DNA of 64,000 bases from Azospirillum formosense (GTDB taxonomy: Bacteria; Pseudomonadota; Alphaproteobacteria; Azospirillales; Azospirillaceae). Positions 42,996-51,835 of the stretch are shown one piece after another. A program made the translations under genes and the position numbers. The DNA lies in the NCBI RefSeq assembly GCF_040500525.1, contig NZ_CP159402.1, positions 372,001 through 436,000 on the forward strand. The letters run 5' to 3'. The stretch's first letter is position 1. The number at the start of each line of letters is the position of its first letter. The notes under the pieces were generated by a model. The model did not search any database and was not told where the DNA came from. It was given only the letters and a program-made list of their open reading frames with translations.

Positions 42996-45722
42996 CTACC
43001 CCAGAAGCCCCGTCATCACCGCGCGAAGCTGCGCCGGCCGCACCGGCTTGTTCAGCACGTGGCAGCCCCTGGCCTGCGCCTCCTCCACCACCTCGGCGGT
43101 GCGGTTGGCGGTGATCAGGACCGACGGCAGGTCCGCCCCGCAGCGCTCGCGCACCCGCGCGATCTCGGTGAAGCCGATCACCCCGTCGTCCAGGTGGTAG
43201 TCGGCGAACAGCACGTCCGGCGCCACCGCTCCCAGCCCGGCCAGGGCCTCGTCGCCCGACGCCGCGGTGGCGACGCTGCACCCCCAACCCTCCAGAAGCG
43301 CGCGCATCCCGGCCAGCACCGCCGGCTCGTTGTCGATCACCAGAACCCGCGTGCCGGCCAGCCGGTTCGAGGATGTGCGCACCGGCGCCTCCAGCGCGCG
43401 TACCGGGCGGGCGTAGCGCCCGAAGGGCACCGTCACCGCGAAGACCGACCCCCGCCCCGGCTGCGAGCGCACGGTGATCGGGTGGTCGAGCATCCGCGCC
43501 ACCCGCTCCACAATGGCGAGGCCGAGGCCCATGCCGCGCACCCGCTCGTTGGCGCAGGGCGTGTCGAGGCGGCGGAACTCCTGGAAGATCTCGTCCAGCT
43601 TGTCGGCGGGCACGCCGGGGCCGGTGTCCCACACCTCGATCCGCAGGCCCTCGCGCGTCCGCCGGCAGCCGACCAGAACGCGTCCGGCCCCTCCCTTTTC
43701 CCCTCCTTCCGCCGCCCTCTTCGCCTGGGTGTAGCGCAGGGCGTTGGACAGGAAGTTCTGCAGGATGCGGCGGAGCAGCCGGATGTCGCTGCGCACCACG
43801 GCGTGGCTGGGAACGACGCTCAGCTCCAGCCCGCGCTCCTTCGCCACCGCCGCGTATTCGGTGGCCAGCGCGCCGAACAGGCTCTTGATCGGGAAATCGG
43901 CGATCTCCGGCCGCACCGCCCCGGCGTCCAGCTTGGAGATGTCGAGCAGCGCCGACAACAGGTCCTCGACCGACGCCAGGGCGACGTCGACGTTGTCGAC
44001 CAGCCCGCGGTTGGGCTCCGGCTGCTCCAGGTCGCCCAGCGCCGAGACGAACAGCCGCGCCGCGTTCAGCGGTTGCAGCAGGTCGTGGCTGGCCGCCGCC
44101 AGGAAGCGGGTCTTGGACAGGTTGGCCTGCTCCGCCTCCGCCTTGGCGAGACGCAGCGCCTCCTCCGCCGCGATGCGCTCGGCGATCTCCTGCTGGAGCT
44201 GGCTGTTGAGCCGGGTCAGCTCGGCGGTGCGCTCGACGACGCGGCGCTCCAGGCTGTCCTTGGCGTCGGCCAGCGCCTCCGCCGCCATCCGCCGCTCGGT
44301 GATGTCGTGGATCAGGCCGAAATAGCCCAGCACCTCCGGCTTGCCGCCGCCGCGCCGCTCGCCGAAATGCGGGATGTAGGTGGCGACGGCGTAGCGCGGG
44401 GCGCCGTTCTCGCCGGGCAGTTCCAGGTCGAAGGTGACCTCCTCCCCGGCCAGCGCCCGCAGCACGTAGGAGCGTCGCACCTCGTAATAGAGGTCGCCCA
44501 GCGCCGCCCACATGGGCTGGCCCTCGATCTCCTCGCGCTTGCGGTTGAACCAGCCCTCATAGGCCTTGTTGACGAAGCGGAAGCGCTGCTCGGCGTCGAC
44601 ATAGGCGATCAGCGCTGGCACGGCGTCGGTGACCAGCCGGATGCGCTCCTCGCTGTCGCGCAGCGCCTGCTCGGCGCGCTTGCGCTCGGTGATGTCGGTG
44701 AAGGTCAGGACGAAGCCGCCGCCCGGCATGGGGTTGCGGCTGATTTCCAGCACCGTGTCGTCCAGCCAGGGCTGCTCGACGAGGCAGCTCGGCATCATCA
44801 GCGCCTTCAGCGACAGGCCGCGATCGCCGAGGGCGGCGTGGTGAAGCACGAAGTCGGCGAAGCCCGCCCCGCGTTCCGCCACCTTGGCGGGCAGGCGCAG
44901 CAGGCCGGTGAAGCGTTCGTTCCAGGCGACCAGCCGCTGGTCGCGGTCGTACACCCCGACCCCCTGGGCGATGTTGTCCAGCGTCGCCTGGAGGAGCGCC
45001 GACTTCTCGGCCAGCTCGCGTTCGCGGCGGCGGGTCTCATGCTCCTTGATGTCGGTGATGTCGGTGTAGACGCCGACCACCCCGCCGTCGCGGGTCCGCC
45101 GCTCGTTGACCTGGACCCAGCGCCCGTCGGCCAGCCGGTAGACGTAGGGACCCTTCAGCGCCCGGTGCTGGGCCAGCCGCTCCGACAGCCAGCGGTCGGG
45201 CCGCGGGTAGGCGTCGGCGATGGTGCGCGAGGAGGCCGCCAGCTCGGCGATCTCCTGGAAGCGGATGCCCGGCAGGATGCGGTCGCGGATCTCCGGCCAC
45301 AGGGCCAGATACTTGCTGTTGCACAGGACCAGCCGGTCGTCGGCGTCGAAGATGGCGAAGCCCTCGTTGACCGACTCGATGGCCTCCGACAGGCGGCTGC
45401 GCATGGTGTCGGCCAGCTCCTTGGCGCGGGCCAGCGCGCGGTGGCTGTCCTCCAGCTCGCGCAGGGCGCGCTCCAGCTCCAGCGTGCGCTCGCGCACCTT
45501 CTGCTCCAGGACGATGGCGGTCTGGAACAGGGAGAAGGCGCCCCCCTGCACGTCCATCGACCGCTCCACCCGGTCCATCAGCACTTGGTTGATGCGGCGG
45601 AGCTTGGCGTTCTCGCGCTCCAGCGCCTCCAGCCGCTTGTCCTCGCCGGTGACCGGGAGGGGGGCGGGCGATGGATCGGCAGATGGGCGGGACGGTTCCC
45701 GCCAGTCGAAGATGAGCGTCAT
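42996..45722 (-). CDS. Hybrid PAS histidine kinase, NahK-like partner of NosP
   Basis: A 908-residue cytoplasmic hybrid kinase. It has an N-terminal coiled coil (residues about 25-125), three PAS domains, a second coiled coil, the HisKA box FLAAASHDLLQPLNAARLF with the phospho-His, and HATPase motifs NALRYT, DTGPGV and GMGLGLAI. A C-terminal receiver follows (VLVIDNEPAVLAGM, phospho-Asp in LFADYHLDDG, KPVRP). No membrane helices. Its start overlaps the stop of the FIST-domain gene (ATGA), the arrangement seen for NO sensor NosP and its kinase. It likely feeds a phosphorelay to an unlinked HPt or regulator. Confidence 0.88.
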   Translation of the reverse strand: MTLIFDWREPSRPSADPSPAPLPVTGEDKRLEALERENAKLRRINQVLMDRVERSMDVQGGAFSLFQTAIVLEQKVRERTLELERALRELEDSHRALARAKELADTMRSRLSEAIESVNEGFAIFDADDRLVLCNSKYLALWPEIRDRILPGIRFQEIAELAASSRTIADAYPRPDRWLSERLAQHRALKGPYVYRLADGRWVQVNERRTRDGGVVGVYTDITDIKEHETRRRERELAEKSALLQATLDNIAQGVGVYDRDQRLVAWNERFTGLLRLPAKVAERGAGFADFVLHHAALGDRGLSLKALMMPSCLVEQPWLDDTVLEISRNPMPGGGFVLTFTDITERKRAEQALRDSEERIRLVTDAVPALIAYVDAEQRFRFVNKAYEGWFNRKREEIEGQPMWAALGDLYYEVRRSYVLRALAGEEVTFDLELPGENGAPRYAVATYIPHFGERRGGGKPEVLGYFGLIHDITERRMAAEALADAKDSLERRVVERTAELTRLNSQLQQEIAERIAAEEALRLAKAEAEQANLSKTRFLAAASHDLLQPLNAARLFVSALGDLEQPEPNRGLVDNVDVALASVEDLLSALLDISKLDAGAVRPEIADFPIKSLFGALATEYAAVAKERGLELSVVPSHAVVRSDIRLLRRILQNFLSNALRYTQAKRAAEGGEKGGAGRVLVGCRRTREGLRIEVWDTGPGVPADKLDEIFQEFRRLDTPCANERVRGMGLGLAIVERVARMLDHPITVRSQPGRGSVFAVTVPFGRYARPVRALEAPVRTSSNRLAGTRVLVIDNEPAVLAGMRALLEGWGCSVATAASGDEALAGLGAVAPDVLFADYHLDDGVIGFTEIARVRERCGADLPSVLITANRTAEVVEEAQARGCHVLNKPVRPAQLRAVMTGLLG

Positions 45723-47002
45723 CGCGCACCTATCGCGACACCGGTGAAGGTCTGGTTGACGTGCATGGCGTTGTACTGTTCGCCGTAGGCGCAGAAGCCG
45801 ACGACGTTGTGCCGCGCCAGCGCCGCCGACATGACGTGCTTGAGCTGCCGCTGCTCCAGCTCCAGCCGGCGCAGGATGCAGTCGCAGCCGAGCACGAGGT
45901 CCGGCGGCCCGCCGACCTCCGCGGCCAGCTTGCGCATCATCTCCTCAAGATTCTCCACCGGGTCGACGCCGCGCGCGACGGTCAGCACGATGCCCTCGTC
46001 GATGGCGCAGTAGAAGGTCAGGCTCTCGTCGTCGTTGACCTTCTGGATGGAGCGGACATGGTACTCGCCCCCCACCCGCACGACGACGGGATAGGCGGCG
46101 AAGATCAGGGGGGTCAGCGGCTCCCCCTCCAGCCCGACCATGCGGGCGTACTCGCGGCCCGCCGGCTCGGCGTTGATCTCGGTGACGATGCGGCGCTGCG
46201 GGTCGGCGCCGGTCACCACCATCTTGGCGTCGGACGCCACGAAATGCTCGGTCCGGAAGACCACGAAGCGGCGCGCCGTGGTGACCAGCATCAGCACGGC
46301 GGCGTTGGTGTGGAACCGTCCCTCGTGCAGGACGAAGGTGCGCTCGAAGCGCAGCTCGTCCCCGGCGGAGCCGCCGAACAGCGGGATGTCCATCAGCACG
46401 CTGTGCAGCGCGCTGACAACCATCTCCTCGGCCCGCGACATGCCGTCGATCATCAGGAAGGCGAAGCTGCCATGGTCGGGGAAGGCCTTGGCGCGGGCGG
46501 CCAAGGCGACGTCGCGCTGCTCCATCAGGCTGCGCAGGACGCGCGGCGCCTCGGCGATGGAGAAGCGGTCGAGGTCGTCGATGCGCTGGGTGGCGATGGT
46601 GAAGTCGGCGCGCGGGAAGCCGATGCCGACCAGCGACCCGGCGGCGTAGCCGAAGGGCGTGATCTCGCCCGCCGTGGTGCAGCCGACCACCGGCACCGGC
46701 CCGAACAGCTCGGCCAGGGCCGCCGCCAGCTCCACCCGGTCATAGTGCGCGGAGCAGAAGACCAGCACCATCTCCAGCCCGTCCGCGGCGGCGGGGTTGC
46801 GCCCGCACAGCCCCTCGAAGAGGTCCCGCGCGGCGGCGCGGGCGTCCTCCGCCATCGAGACGGCCCTTGGCAGGGGCGGGCTGGGCGGCGAGGAGCTGGG
46901 CGGCAAGGAGCTGGGCATGGGGCCGCTGGGCGGAGCATCGGAGAGGAGAGCGTCCGAGGCCGGATGGCTGGTCACAATGCGGGTCCCGAAAAGCATCGGC
47001 AT
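45719..47002 (-). CDS. NosP-type FIST domain protein
   Basis: About 427 residues. After a Pro/Ser-rich N-terminus (partly encoded by GGAGCTGGGCGGC-type repeats near 46880-46915), residues 70-270 are the FIST N domain (VPVVGCTTAGEITPFGYAAG, IDGMSRAEEMVVSALHS, FGGSAGDEL) and the rest FIST_C ending NQTFTGVAIG. In several proteobacteria such proteins (NosP) bind heme and nitric oxide and control the adjacent kinase. The start is uncertain: GTG at 47014, ATG at 47002, or an ATG at 46855 after the repeat region. It overlaps the kinase gene by four bases. Confidence 0.8.
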   Translation of the reverse strand: MPMLFGTRIVTSHPASDALLSDAPPSGPMPSSLPPSSSPPSPPLPRAVSMAEDARAAARDLFEGLCGRNPAAADGLEMVLVFCSAHYDRVELAAALAELFGPVPVVGCTTAGEITPFGYAAGSLVGIGFPRADFTIATQRIDDLDRFSIAEAPRVLRSLMEQRDVALAARAKAFPDHGSFAFLMIDGMSRAEEMVVSALHSVLMDIPLFGGSAGDELRFERTFVLHEGRFHTNAAVLMLVTTARRFVVFRTEHFVASDAKMVVTGADPQRRIVTEINAEPAGREYARMVGLEGEPLTPLIFAAYPVVVRVGGEYHVRSIQKVNDDESLTFYCAIDEGIVLTVARGVDPVENLEEMMRKLAAEVGGPPDLVLGCDCILRRLELEQRQLKHVMSAALARHNVVGFCAYGEQYNAMHVNQTFTGVAIGAR

Positions 47003-47160
47003 GGCATCCAACACCCCAAGCCGCCACCCGATGCCGGAAGGCCGGCCGGGGAACGTGGGCGGATGACCTATAGGTTACTTCAGCGACGCCCGCCGGGCAA
47101 AGCCGGCGCGGAGGTGCGGGCATGCGACCATGGTCTAAGACGGCTTGGCCTTGCCGGCGT

Positions 47161-48384
47161 TCAGCCGGTCCGGCGCGCCATCGTCTCGCGGCCGCGCGCC
47201 GGGGTGCTTCGCTTCTTCGCCTCGCCCGGCGGGACGCCGTTCATCAGGAAGCGCAGCGTCGGCGAGCGGCGGACCAGCCCGTGATGGACCGCCAGCGGCA
47301 CGAACAGGCCGACCGCGGTGATCGCGGCGAACTCCAGCAGGGGCGGGGCGGTGACGGCCAGCAGGGCGAAGCCCAGGGCCATGACCACCAGATGGTGCAG
47401 CAGGTAGATGGTGTAGGAGGCCTGCGACAGCGCCCGCACCCGGCGGCTTTCCGCCGAGAAGAAGGACTGCGTCAGGCCGAGGACGAAGCGGAAGGCCGAC
47501 CAGGCGGCGACGGCGCGCAGCGCCTCGTCGAGGAAGCGGATCGGCATGGGCTTCTCCACGCCGACCATGCCGATGTGGACGGCGAAGCAGACCAGATAGG
47601 TCAGGGCCACGCCCCAGCTCGCCCTGGCGTAGCGCGCGGCCCCGCCCGGCCAATGGGCGATCAGCACCCCGACCGCGAAGAAGCCCGCCGAGACGACGAT
47701 GCTCACCGCCGTCGAGTTGGTCGGCACCAGCGGCGTCACCAGCAGGTCGGAGATGTTGTCGAACCCCAGCACCCCCATCATGACGAGGCTGAGCAGGAGC
47801 GGCGGCAGCCAGTCCGGCGGGTCGGCCAGCCAGCGGGCCAGCCCCGGCGCGCGTTCGGCCATCCGCCGGTGCAGCGCGACCAGCAGCGGGTAGGTGAGGC
47901 AGAGCGCCAGGACGCTGACAAACAGCTCGACCAGGAACCACAGGTGATAGACGAGCCCGCCGCTCCAGAAGGCCGCGGGGATGGTCCGGGTGACGAACTC
48001 GCCGGCGGTCAGGCCGGGGTCGATGGCGCGGGTCTCCATCCATAACTGCGCGACGTTCAACGTCGCCGCCATGGCGACGAGCGGCACCAGCAGCCGCGAG
48101 GCCCGCGAGGTCAGCACCGCCCGCGGCCCGTGGCGGCGCAGGCTGTGGGCGATCAGCAGGCCGGAGATCAGGAAGAAGGCGGGCATGCGGAAGCTGTGGA
48201 TGAAGTCCGCGAACAGCCCGATCCAGGCGATGCCGTCGGGCGAGTTCATCACCCAGTCGTAGCCCGGCGTGTAGATCAGCGCCGCGTGGTAGGGCACGCC
48301 GAGGATCATCAGCAGGCTGCGCGCCGCGTCCAGCGCGTGATCCCGTGTGCCGCCCACTCCAGTCGCCATAGCTGCCGCCGCCAT
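47161..48384 (-). CDS. Acyltransferase 3 family membrane protein (OpgC-like)
   Basis: A 407-residue protein with about ten hydrophobic segments. The N-terminal LDAARSLLMILGVPYHAALIY contains the His typical of acyltransferase-3 enzymes, followed by SFRMPAFFLISGLLIAHSLRRHGPRAVLTSR. LVYHLWFLVELF and the C-terminal ASYTIYLLHHLVVM also fit. The closest recognisable type is OpgC/MdoC, which adds succinyl groups to periplasmic glucans, but the acyl donor and acceptor are not proven. AGGCGAGG lies before the chosen ATG. Confidence 0.85.
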   Translation of the reverse strand: MAAAAMATGVGGTRDHALDAARSLLMILGVPYHAALIYTPGYDWVMNSPDGIAWIGLFADFIHSFRMPAFFLISGLLIAHSLRRHGPRAVLTSRASRLLVPLVAMAATLNVAQLWMETRAIDPGLTAGEFVTRTIPAAFWSGGLVYHLWFLVELFVSVLALCLTYPLLVALHRRMAERAPGLARWLADPPDWLPPLLLSLVMMGVLGFDNISDLLVTPLVPTNSTAVSIVVSAGFFAVGVLIAHWPGGAARYARASWGVALTYLVCFAVHIGMVGVEKPMPIRFLDEALRAVAAWSAFRFVLGLTQSFFSAESRRVRALSQASYTIYLLHHLVVMALGFALLAVTAPPLLEFAAITAVGLFVPLAVHHGLVRRSPTLRFLMNGVPPGEAKKRSTPARGRETMARRTG

Positions 48385-48657
48385 CGCCCTCGCCTTTCGG
48401 GGTCTCTTTCGTTTCGCCTCCCCGAACGAACGCGCCAGGGCATCGTCCGGATGCGCTAGGGGCGGCGGCGCATTCGGGGAACCGAGATGGGGGTAAGACG
48501 TTTCCGCCGGTTGCGCCCCGTCCGCACCGGCGCGCGCCGAGGGTTCACGCCAGGGGTTCGAAGCTGTTACAAGACCGCTGCGGAGCGCTCGCATTCACGC
48601 GGGTGGCGCCGTCGTTCGCGCCCGTATTTCCGCGGGTGGCTTTTGGAGGATTCCGTC

Positions 48658-49122
48658 ATGCTCTGGCTCGCCGCCTACATCGGCAGCGTACTCGCCATCA
48701 ACTACGCCTTCAGCCTGGCGCCGCATCTCGACCTCGTGTGGTCATGCTGGGCCGGGTTGATCTTCGTCCTGCGCGACATGGTCCAGGTCCGCTACGGCCA
48801 CTGGTCGCTGGCCGCCATGCTGGCCGCCACGGTGCTGTCCTTCCTGCTGGCCGACCCCTTCGTCGCGACGGCCAGCGTCACCGCCTTCGCGGTGTCGGAG
48901 CTGATCGACTGGGGCGTCTTCACCGTCACCCGCCGCCCGCTGCGCGACCGGCTGTGGATCAGCGCCGCCCTGTCGGTGCCGGTGGACACGGCGCTGTTCT
49001 TCGGCATGCTCGGCATCTGGGACCCGATGGTGTGGGCGGCCAGCCTCGCGTCCAAGCTGGCCGGCGTGTCGGCGGTGTGGATCCTGATGCGCGCCCGCTC
49101 GGCGCGGCCGGCGACGGCCTGA
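48658..49122 (+). CDS. VUT family (YhhQ-type) membrane transporter
   Basis: A 154-residue protein with five or six helices. AINYAFSLAPHLDLVWSCWA, LIFVLRDMVQVRYG, FAVSELIDWGVFTVTRRPL and DTALFFGML are hallmarks of the VUT_1/YhhQ family, whose best-known member imports queuosine precursors. The protein is shorter than E. coli YhhQ but typical of alphaproteobacterial members. GGAGG lies eight bases before the ATG. I examined the 273-base upstream gap for a preQ1-type aptamer and saw none. Confidence 0.82.
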   Translation: MLWLAAYIGSVLAINYAFSLAPHLDLVWSCWAGLIFVLRDMVQVRYGHWSLAAMLAATVLSFLLADPFVATASVTAFAVSELIDWGVFTVTRRPLRDRLWISAALSVPVDTALFFGMLGIWDPMVWAASLASKLAGVSAVWILMRARSARPATA

Positions 49123-49143
49123 CCCCGGAGGCGCCCGCACGGG

Positions 49144-49231
49144 TTTGGCAATCGCCGACTCGGCGGCCCGCCGGTTCGATCGCCGGCTTCCCCCGCGCGG
49201 ACGGGGGACGCCGGCGTCGGCGATTGCCAAA
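49144..49231. repeat. 88-bp palindromic element with 16-bp perfect arms
   Basis: TTTGGCAATCGCCGAC and its exact complement bound an 88-bp segment that contains further nested GC-rich palindromes (CCGGTTCGATCGCCGG; CCCCCGCGCGGACGGGGG). It lies between convergent genes. It may serve as a bidirectional terminator, but it lacks T-runs and looks like a REP/MITE-type palindrome. Confidence 0.6.
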
Positions 49232-49258
49232 ACCTTTCCGGGCAGGCGCCCGCGGGCG

Positions 49259-51112
49259 TCAGACCGCCGAGGCCGCCGTCTCGGTGGTCGGGCGGGGACC
49301 GGTCGCCTCGTCGGGAATCTCGACCAGGAAGATGGCGCCGCGGCCCGGGCGCGACAGCACCCGCACCCGGTAGCCGAGCAGGCGGCTGAGCCGCGCCACC
49401 GTGGCGAGGCCGAGGCCGAGGCCCTTGCGCCGGTCGCGCTCCGGATTGCCGATCTGGTAGAAGTCCTCGAAGATGAGATGCAGCCGGTCCTGCGGAATGC
49501 CGGGGCCGGTGTCCTGCACCTTGATGGCGGTGAAGCCGCGCGCCTGCCGGCAGGTCACGCGGATGGTGCCGCTGTGCGTGTATTTCAGCGCGTTGTTCAG
49601 CAGGTTGCGCACGATCCGCTCCAGCATCGCCGGGTCGGTCGTCACGCGGGCGCCGCCGCAGGTGACGCGGAAGCCCAGGCCCTTGCCGGCGGCCTCCAGC
49701 CGGCCCTCCTCGCAGATGCGCTCCAGGAAGACGGACAGGTCCAGCTCGGACAGCTGCGGGCTGATCACCCCGGTCTCCAGCGTGGCGATGTCCATCAGCG
49801 AGTTGAGCAGGCGCTGCGTCGCCTCGAACCCGTCCCGGGCGGCGTCCACCAGCTTGCGCTGCCGGGGATTCTCCGTCTGTTCGCCGATCATGTGCAGATA
49901 GATGCCCAGCGTCTGGAGCGGCTGGCGCAGGTCGTGGCTGGCCGCGGCCAGGAATCGCGACTTGGCGGCGTTGGCCTGCTCCGCCTCCGCGCGCGCCAGC
50001 GCCAGCGCGTCGTAGCTGCGGCGCAGCTCGGCCATGCGGTCGCGGTCCTGCAGCACGGAGTTGACGGTGGCGACCAGGAGCAGCGTGATGATCAGGCCGG
50101 CGAACAGCACCCCCCGCGGCGTGGCGCTGGCCACGCTCTCCTCGAAGGCGTGGGTGCCGGACAGAACCAGCGTCCAGGGGCGCCCGAACACCTCGATGCG
50201 CAGGACGTCGCGGAAGGCGTCCCGGCTGGGCGCGGAATCGAACATCAGCGAGTCCGGCGTGGTCTCCGTCCCGTCATAGACGCGGATGTCCAGAAGCTGG
50301 GACCCGCCCTGGCCCATGATGCTGCGCATCAGGTCATGCGCGCGGAAGGGGCTGTAGACGAAGCCCAGCAGCGCCTCGCGCCGGTCGGCGGCGGTGGTCA
50401 GCGGCATGGTCTGGTCGTAGACCGGCACATAGATGAGGAAGCCCGGCTGCACGTCCTCGTCGGTTTCCTGGACCAGCCGCAGCCGCGCGGTCGCCGCGGC
50501 GGTGCCGGTGCCCCGGGCGCGCTCCATGGCGGTCTGGCGGGTCGGCTCGGCGTGCATGTCGAAGCCGAAGGCCCGCAGGTTGCGGCTGGCGAAGGGCTCA
50601 ATGTAGACGATCGGGAAATATTCGGGCCGCTCCCCCTCCGGCGTCACGCGGTAGCTGTAGAAGCCGGCGGCGTGCAGCGACGCCTCGTGCTGCTCCCGGT
50701 CGTGGGCCTTCACGCGCTTGGCGTAGCCGATGCCCTGAATGCCGGGATAGCGGTCCTCCACATGCAGGCCGGTGACGTAGGCCCGCCATTCGGTGCGGCT
50801 GACCTGCCCGCCGCCGGCGTCCACCATCGCCACGGCGCCCTGGAGCATCTGTTCGTAGGTGTCGAGCCGCTCCGTGACGGCGCCCGCCAGATCGCCGGCC
50901 AGCGCGCGGAAGCGCGCCTCGGCCAGCCGGTGGTTCTGCTCGGTCAGCAGCAGCCAGGCGAGGCCGGTCAGCAGCAGCCCCAGCCCGAAGACCACCCAGC
51001 TTTCCCAGGACCGGAACAGCCGCCCGTCCGCGACGACGCGGCGGCGCTTCGGCCTGGGCGGTTCGGCGGGCGCCGGCGGTAAGGGAACGTCCATGCCGGC
51101 CGGCCCCGTCAC
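49259..51112 (-). CDS. CHASE-domain sensor histidine kinase
   Basis: About 617 residues. One membrane helix near the start (WVVFGLGLLLTGLAWLLL) is followed by a periplasmic CHASE domain (YPGIQGIGYAKRV, EGERPEYFPIVYIEP), a second helix (GVLFAGLIITLLLVATV), a coiled linker, HisKA FLAAASHDLRQPLQTLG and HATPase motifs NALKYT, DTGPGIP and GLGLGLA. CHASE domains bind small extracellular ligands. The GTG at 51112 overlaps the response regulator stop (GTGA); an ATG six codons later is equally plausible. It pairs with that regulator. Confidence 0.88.
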   Translation of the reverse strand: MTGPAGMDVPLPPAPAEPPRPKRRRVVADGRLFRSWESWVVFGLGLLLTGLAWLLLTEQNHRLAEARFRALAGDLAGAVTERLDTYEQMLQGAVAMVDAGGGQVSRTEWRAYVTGLHVEDRYPGIQGIGYAKRVKAHDREQHEASLHAAGFYSYRVTPEGERPEYFPIVYIEPFASRNLRAFGFDMHAEPTRQTAMERARGTGTAAATARLRLVQETDEDVQPGFLIYVPVYDQTMPLTTAADRREALLGFVYSPFRAHDLMRSIMGQGGSQLLDIRVYDGTETTPDSLMFDSAPSRDAFRDVLRIEVFGRPWTLVLSGTHAFEESVASATPRGVLFAGLIITLLLVATVNSVLQDRDRMAELRRSYDALALARAEAEQANAAKSRFLAAASHDLRQPLQTLGIYLHMIGEQTENPRQRKLVDAARDGFEATQRLLNSLMDIATLETGVISPQLSELDLSVFLERICEEGRLEAAGKGLGFRVTCGGARVTTDPAMLERIVRNLLNNALKYTHSGTIRVTCRQARGFTAIKVQDTGPGIPQDRLHLIFEDFYQIGNPERDRRKGLGLGLATVARLSRLLGYRVRVLSRPGRGAIFLVEIPDEATGPRPTTETAASAV

Positions 51113-51531
51113 GCCGTACCGGCGGGCTGCTCCCGCAGGACCTTGGTCAGCACCGCCTGGAGATGGGGCGGCAGCACCGGCTTCTGCAGGACGGTCAAGC
51201 CGCGGGCCCGGGCGTCGCGCAGCCCTTCGGTGGAGGTGTCGCCCGTGATGATGACGCCCGGCACCTCGGCCCCGGACTCCGCGCGGATGCGGTCGATGGC
51301 CTGCACCCCGGTGCGCCCCTCGCGCAGGCGGTAGTCGGCCAGGATGGCGTGGGGGGTTTCCCCGGCGGTGGACAGGCGGTCGACGGCCTCCCCCTCGCTT
51401 TCGGCGGTGACGACCCGATACCCCCACATCTCCAGCAGGAGGTTGAGGGCCTGCAGAACCGTCCGCTCGTCGTCGATCACCACGACGAGCTTGTCCTGGT
51501 CGTCGTCACCCGCGGGAGTCACAGTGTCCAA
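51109..51531 (-). CDS. Single-domain response regulator
   Basis: A 140-residue receiver domain only. VVVIDDERTVLQALNLLLEMWG holds the acidic pair, the phospho-acceptor Asp is in HAILADYRLREG, and the Lys is in VLQKPVLPPHLQ. There is no DNA-binding output, so it may work by protein contact or within a phosphorelay with the overlapping kinase. The start is a TTG at 51531 or a GTG at 51522. A nearby ATG is out of frame and gives only a five-codon peptide (MDWTL). Confidence 0.85.
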   Translation of the reverse strand: MDTVTPAGDDDQDKLVVVIDDERTVLQALNLLLEMWGYRVVTAESEGEAVDRLSTAGETPHAILADYRLREGRTGVQAIDRIRAESGAEVPGVIITGDTSTEGLRDARARGLTVLQKPVLPPHLQAVLTKVLREQPAGTA

Positions 51532-51835
51532 TCCATCCGTTCAGAAGAGCCGGTGATCATACAGACCAACAGGCGTCCGGCCAGAAAAGAGTACCGCACC
51601 CGTGAGATGGGCGCCATGCAGAGGGGCGGCTGTGTAGCACAGACGATGGTTTATTCGGTCAGTACATTTGTCCTATTACCTCCATTGCGTGCCTATGGCC
51701 GGCGCGGCAAAGCCCCGCATTCCTGGCGGGTTCGATCAAAAGCATTGAGATGGCGAAGCGCATCGTCCATTCTTCCGGCCCTCCGGACAGTCCTATGACC
51801 TTCCTTCGGGCGACCAATTTCTTCGGGCGGCGGCA
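51532..51835. other. 304-bp divergent region between response regulator and cimA
   Basis: I see no convincing gene, palindrome or promoter consensus here. It must hold the start sites for both divergent units. The stretch 51650-51690 is locally richer in A and T. Confidence 0.4.

Noticed and set aside
48463..48657. PreQ1-type riboswitch ahead of the VUT transporter gene
   Set aside because: No aptamer-like hairpin with the A-rich tail was visible.
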